Below, piece after piece: positions 12,954 to 16,095 of a DNA stretch of 16,095 bases. A model generated the notes under the pieces. It was given only the letters and a program-made list of their open reading frames with translations. It made no database searches and was not told where the DNA came from. Source of the DNA: CAZTTH01 sp964615975 (GTDB lineage: Bacteria > Verrucomicrobiota > Lentisphaeria > JABSQK01 > JAJFLO01); assembly GCA_964615975.1 (NCBI GenBank), contig CAZTTH010000067.1:1-16095 (forward strand), in the 5' to 3' direction. The number at the start of each line of letters is the position of its first letter. Within the stretch, counting starts at the first letter, position 1. Made by a program: the position numbers and the translations under genes.

Positions 12954-14423
12954 ATGCAAAAAACAAATTTACTAAAAATAATTTCCCGCGATTCTAAAAA
13001 TCCAGATAAATTGTGGGATCAATTGTTACAAATATGTCCTAAGCTTGTTCATTGGGGCGGTGATATATTAAAAAAAGGGTTATCTGACTATGTAAAGACA
13101 ATTGTTTATGAACCATTCTATATTTGTAAAGATCATAGAAATTTATTTAGCTCCTTCTATTCGAAAAAATTTGTAACTATCTCACCATATTGTGAAAGAC
13201 TTCATTTCTTTAATGATAGCATATCGGATTTGCACCATTTAAAGTGCTACCCAGAAGAATATTGTGAATCATATATGGGTTATTCAGTTATCCGACCAAT
13301 TTACAATAGATGTCTTGGCAGAACAGTAATTGACCCTTATAAAATAGGAAAAAAATTAGAACGAGGTTATTTTCTTCTCCGGACTAAGTTTTATCCCCAT
13401 ATATCAGGTAACATTTTCCCGGTATATGGATTTCCGTATATTTCGCAAGATACTGAAGCAACTGTTTGTGCACATTCTTCTTTATGGGGAATTTGTAGGT
13501 ATTTATCTCAACGATATTCAGCTTATAAGGAGATATACCCATTTGATCTTGTAAATATGACAGATACTACTTTGGGTAGAACATCACCATATAGAGGAAT
13601 GACGTATCTTGACTACTCGAAAATTCTTACTGAATTTGGTACCTATCCATTAATTATTAGATTAAGAACAATGGATACAGATACAAATCCTGATAAATTT
13701 AAGGAATTATTCACATATATCGAGTCAGGATTTCCCATAATTGCAAGTTTTGGAGGGCACGCAGTCACAATAATTGGACATACATATGATCCTAATAAAC
13801 CAGTTAAAGCGGAAGATGGATTTATTGATAACTCATCTTTTTTAAAACATTTTATAGTTATAGATGACAATATATTCCCTTATCAAAAATTAGGATTTAA
13901 GGATGATGCTGAAAATTATGGTCAATTTTATCCTGAACAAAATTACTCTATTCAAAGCATTATTAGTGCTGTCTGTCCTTTGACTGAAAAAGTATATCTT
14001 TTGTCATCACATGCAAGGAAATGTGCTATTAATGTATTCAAATCAATTATTTCTGAAAATAAAAGTTTTTCTGACGAATATGTAACTAGGCTTTTTATTA
14101 CAAGCAGTAATGCGTTCATACGTAAAAAGCTTCTTCAGTCAGTTGATTTTGATAAAAATATTATTGATGACATTAACTATTTTGTTTCTAATATAAGTCT
14201 CCCTCACTTTATTTGGGTTATGGAGTTCTCTAACACATCAAATTACAAAAATAAAAAAGTTACTGCCGAGATAGTTATTGATGCAACTTCAAGTAAGTTG
14301 GAGGATACGAAATATATTTATGCTCGTTTAGGCAACGTAATATATTTTAATGGGCAATCAGAAAAAATTTTGCAAGCGCCTACAACATTTGATCAATATA
14401 CACATAATTTAGGAGAATTGTAA
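12954..14423 (+). CDS. Papain-like (C39-like) cysteine peptidase domain protein
   Basis: A 489-residue protein with a central papain-fold peptidase core. The oxyanion Gln165 and catalytic Cys172 lie in ISQDTEATVCAHSSLWG, His269 in IIASFGGHAVTIIGH, and an Asp (D304 or D305) in FIVIDDN, in the order and spacing of C39-like enzymes. The N-terminal 160 residues include YMGYSVIRPIYNRCLGRTV, a block I recall from uncharacterised bacterial proteins of this type. The C-terminal 130 residues have LPHFIWVMEF. There is no signal peptide, transmembrane segment, ATP-binding cassette or GG-leader transporter context, so it is not a bacteriocin exporter. A paralogous small-protein gene lies on each side, one divergent and one coupled at its stop (TAA then ATG). 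Substrate unknown. Confidence 0.75.
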   Translation: MQKTNLLKIISRDSKNPDKLWDQLLQICPKLVHWGGDILKKGLSDYVKTIVYEPFYICKDHRNLFSSFYSKKFVTISPYCERLHFFNDSISDLHHLKCYPEEYCESYMGYSVIRPIYNRCLGRTVIDPYKIGKKLERGYFLLRTKFYPHISGNIFPVYGFPYISQDTEATVCAHSSLWGICRYLSQRYSAYKEIYPFDLVNMTDTTLGRTSPYRGMTYLDYSKILTEFGTYPLIIRLRTMDTDTNPDKFKELFTYIESGFPIIASFGGHAVTIIGHTYDPNKPVKAEDGFIDNSSFLKHFIVIDDNIFPYQKLGFKDDAENYGQFYPEQNYSIQSIISAVCPLTEKVYLLSSHARKCAINVFKSIISENKSFSDEYVTRLFITSSNAFIRKKLLQSVDFDKNIIDDINYFVSNISLPHFIWVMEFSNTSNYKNKKVTAEIVIDATSSKLEDTKYIYARLGNVIYFNGQSEKILQAPTTFDQYTHNLGEL

Positions 14424-14636
14424 ATGTACAAAAATTCAGATATGCAACAACGAATTGCAAAGCTTAACTCAGAGAATTTCTTTTCAAATCCAAAACCAAC
14501 TAAAATATTTAGTGAGGTTTCAATTAAAATGAATGAAGAATTTGATAGAAATCCAGTTGATCCGATCATAAGTAGTTATAATGATGATTGGAACGCTTTA
14601 GCTAATCAAATAGTAGGTAATGAAACTAATTATTAG
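14424..14636 (+). CDS. Small protein, paralogue of the one at 12666 (family unknown)
   Basis: A 70-residue protein whose ATG directly follows the peptidase stop codon (TAAATG). GGAG about nine bases upstream lies within the peptidase coding end, so its translation is probably coupled. It is acidic to neutral with no membrane segment. Its C-terminus NDDWNALANQIVGNETNY matches the end of the other small protein. A shared NS-x-x-F motif and a KIFSEV/RVFIEA motif lie earlier. Two diverged copies bracketing one peptidase gene suggest functional partnership: inhibitor, adaptor or substrate. No family is recognised. A type II antitoxin is possible, but no DNA-binding motif is visible. Confidence 0.8.
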   Translation: MYKNSDMQQRIAKLNSENFFSNPKPTKIFSEVSIKMNEEFDRNPVDPIISSYNDDWNALANQIVGNETNY

Positions 14637-15125
14637 AAAAATTAAAGTCAATTTTCAGTTCGTTTTATCATTGGATAGATAAATTCAACTTCAAATGTCA
14701 TTTCCAATTTCGCTTTTTGTATCCCCACCCCAGACAACAAAACAAGAAAAATTCCGTTTCACTCCATTATTTTCCTTTTGTTGTCTCCCACCCACAAGAC
14801 CCTATTCGAATTGGATAAAATGTTTTCCAGAGGAAATTTCAAAACAGACGCTTCGCAGAGAAAGTCAATTTCCGATTTCCGTTTTGAGAAACGCTAAATC
14901 TCCAATTCGTCTTTCACTGCTACGCTTTAAGAACCCGCCCACGCCAAAAACTCTAACCGAATGAGTTTCATATTCATTCAACTAAATCGTTCTCACTTTT
15001 TGGTTCCCACCCACAAGATTTTTTAACTATATCGATTGATATTTTATTGCTTATAATCAAGAAAATGGGTATGTTAAATAAGCCTCGATAATAAGTCTTA
15101 TAAACTGGTTTACTTTAATGAAATT
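14637..15125. other. Non-coding gap with a 14-bp direct repeat
   Basis: No supported gene in 489 bases. An 89-codon open frame at 14695-14964 is rejected because it lacks a ribosome site and has low-complexity composition. The identical 14-mer TCCCACCCACAAGA occurs at 14786-14799 and 15005-15018, and weaker C-rich relatives lie near 14717 and 14936. TTATAAT near 15050 could be the -10 box for the PIN operon, without a good -35. Confidence 0.5.
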
Positions 15126-15596
15126 ATGACAAAACAGACTGTTTATTTGGATTCAACGATACCGAGTTATTATTTTGATGAAAGGGAAACCACTAAAACA
15201 TTTTCGGATTTGACGAGGAAATGGTGGGATAATGAAAGGCACGAATATGATTTATGGCTATCAAAATCAACCATGGATGAAATAATAGAGGGAAATTATC
15301 CTAACAGAAACAAAGTCATTGAACTTGCTAATCAATTTCCAATCTTAGAAGATAACTTTAGAGTAAGGGAAATCGCCAAATATTACATTCAAAATAAATT
15401 AATGCCTAAAGAATTAGATGGTGATGCGTCACACCTTGCATATGCTTCATTTTATGGGTTTGATTTTTTACTAACTTGGAATTGTAATCATTTAGCTAAT
15501 GCGAATAAATTCAAACACATCAGACAGATTAACAATGAGCTTAAAATTTCAACGCCTGAAATTATAACTCCAATGCAATTAATTAAGGAGCTCTAA
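15126..15596 (+). CDS. PIN-domain ribonuclease (VapC-like toxin)
   Basis: A 156-residue PIN-domain protein, normally a metal-dependent RNase acting as the toxin of a type II pair. Acidic residues fit the PIN active site: D9 in VYLDSTIPSYYF, E52 in STMDEIIEGNYP and D100 in DGDASHLAYASFYGFDFLLTWN. The GNYP segment, the GDASHLA block and LLTWNCNHLANANKF mark a subgroup that I recall next to very short partner proteins beginning with a DPI-x-EE motif. Exactly such a protein follows, with one base between the toxin stop and its start. It is the first gene of a three-gene operon. No Shine-Dalgarno is evident. All active-site residues are intact, so it is likely functional. Confidence 0.85.
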   Translation: MTKQTVYLDSTIPSYYFDERETTKTFSDLTRKWWDNERHEYDLWLSKSTMDEIIEGNYPNRNKVIELANQFPILEDNFRVREIAKYYIQNKLMPKELDGDASHLAYASFYGFDFLLTWNCNHLANANKFKHIRQINNELKISTPEIITPMQLIKEL

Positions 15597-15597
15597 T

Positions 15598-15798
15598 ATG
15601 ATTTACACAGATCCAATCTTAGAAGAAAAATACAAAACTCAAAAACGGTTATCTGAAAGTGCCAGAGATATTGATGAGTATTTTAACCAAGTAGATTTAA
15701 GATTAAGAAAATATTGTCAAGAACACGATTTAAAACTTAATTATCAACCATTTGTACAACCCCATGAGGATTTAAAAACTAAAGTTAGATTTGCTTGA
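15598..15798 (+). CDS. Small antitoxin-like partner of the PIN protein, copy 1
   Basis: A 66-residue charged helical protein with the N-terminus TDPILEEKYKTQKRLSESA, which matches the DPI-x-EE pattern I remember from partners of this PIN subgroup. Residues 10-45 look amphipathic and helical, and the C-terminal third is polar. It starts one base after the toxin stop and ends in TGA directly abutting the next ATG, so all three genes are probably coupled. It is homologous to the following gene along its first 48 residues. Its likely role is neutralisation of the PIN toxin, inferred from position and family pattern. No DNA-binding domain is obvious. Confidence 0.72.
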   Translation: MIYTDPILEEKYKTQKRLSESARDIDEYFNQVDLRLRKYCQEHDLKLNYQPFVQPHEDLKTKVRFA

Positions 15799-16002
15799 AT
15801 GTTTCATTCTAATCCCATCTTAGAAGAGAAGTATAGAATCCAGGAAATGCTTTCAGAAAGAGCAAAAGATTCCCATGAATATTCCAAACGAGCGGAAGAA
15901 GATGTTAGAAAATATTTTGCCGAACATAATTTGAAACTAAACGTTCAACGTCCAGATAGAAAGTATAAGGGTGCCAAAAAATACGAATTGGTTCAAAATT
16001 AA
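15799..16002 (+). CDS. Small antitoxin-like partner of the PIN protein, copy 2
   Basis: A 67-residue paralogue of the preceding gene: NPILEEKYRIQEMLSERAKD here against DPILEEKYKTQKRLSESARD there, and RKYFAEHNLKLN against RKYCQEHDLKLN. The C-terminal 18 residues differ completely and are more basic. Its ATG follows the TGA of copy 1 with no gap. The pair is a tandem duplication that has diverged. The second copy could neutralise a different PIN toxin, form a heteromeric antitoxin, or be redundant. Confidence 0.7.
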   Translation: MFHSNPILEEKYRIQEMLSERAKDSHEYSKRAEEDVRKYFAEHNLKLNVQRPDRKYKGAKKYELVQN

Positions 16003-16095
16003 ACTTTTCTTTTTACGCCAATTAATAACTAATTTCCACTACGTAAAAAACTCGTGAAAAACTTAAAAAACAGCCTCAAAGTTAGGTTTATTCCA

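Larger units (their letters stand above)
11150..16095. mobile_element. Integrative element at tRNA-Thr (partial, runs off right edge)
   Basis: The boundary is set by the tRNA 3' fragment (11150-11199), followed within 130 bases by a tyrosine recombinase gene transcribed into the element. Composition changes from GC-balanced host genes to markedly AT-rich DNA exactly there. Cargo visible so far is a cysteine peptidase with two small paralogous proteins and a PIN toxin with two small partners. There are no phage structural, conjugation or replication genes in view, so whether this is a prophage, an ICE or a genomic island cannot be decided. The other end should carry a complete tRNA-Thr(CGT) gene. 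Confidence 0.75.

Noticed and set aside
12954..14423. Bacteriocin-processing C39 exporter interpretation
   Set aside because: No ABC transporter membrane or nucleotide-binding domains, and the adjacent small proteins have no GG leader.
14695..14964. 89-codon open frame on the + strand
   Set aside because: Proline-rich low-complexity translation, no ribosome site, and it overlaps repeated C-rich non-coding motifs.

Overview
The window looks like a chromosome segment of a Gram-negative bacterium with a lipopolysaccharide outer membrane, carrying a recently acquired element at its right end. Four genes belong to LPS inner-core or Kdo synthesis: gmhB and an hldE kinase-domain gene (heptose branch), waaA (Kdo transferase) and kdsD (arabinose-5-phosphate isomerase). 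The plant/cyanobacterial-type chorismate synthase, a large lipoprotein with HEAT-like repeats and the repeat-rich intergenic DNA would fit the Planctomycetes-Verrucomicrobia-Lentisphaerae group. That placement is inference, not proof.

Region 1 (1-5300). aroC is on the + strand. An overlapping heptose pair on the - strand follows (hldE kinase domain, then gmhB). The aroC-gmhB gap is full of hairpins and holds an ACGGAT-type tandem repeat. About 900 bases upstream of the heptose genes carry a perfect 27-bp inverted repeat and other palindromes. Next comes a small graveyard of toxin-antitoxin material: an intact MNT nucleotidyltransferase, its HEPN partner broken by one in-frame stop, and a short fragment resembling the N-terminus of an AbiEi-type regulator behind a perfect operator-like palindrome.

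Region 2 (5300-11110). A 614-residue lipoprotein gene has its stop codon inside a perfect 34-bp palindrome. A nitrilase-family amidase and waaA form an overlapping - strand operon. kdsD is divergent to them on the + strand and ends in a 13-bp hairpin.

Region 3 (11150-16095). A 3' fragment of tRNA-Thr(CGT), on the - strand, adjoins a tyrosine recombinase gene, and base composition falls abruptly to AT-rich. I read this as one end of an integrative element. The kdsD side is the host chromosome, the fragment is the displaced att copy, and the restored tRNA should lie beyond the right edge. The cargo consists of a papain-like (C39-like) cysteine peptidase flanked on opposite strands by two paralogous small proteins, and a PIN-domain toxin followed by two tandem paralogous small proteins that look like duplicated antitoxins. 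The peptidase with its paired small proteins is the best candidate for an undescribed system. The element continues past the end of the window.
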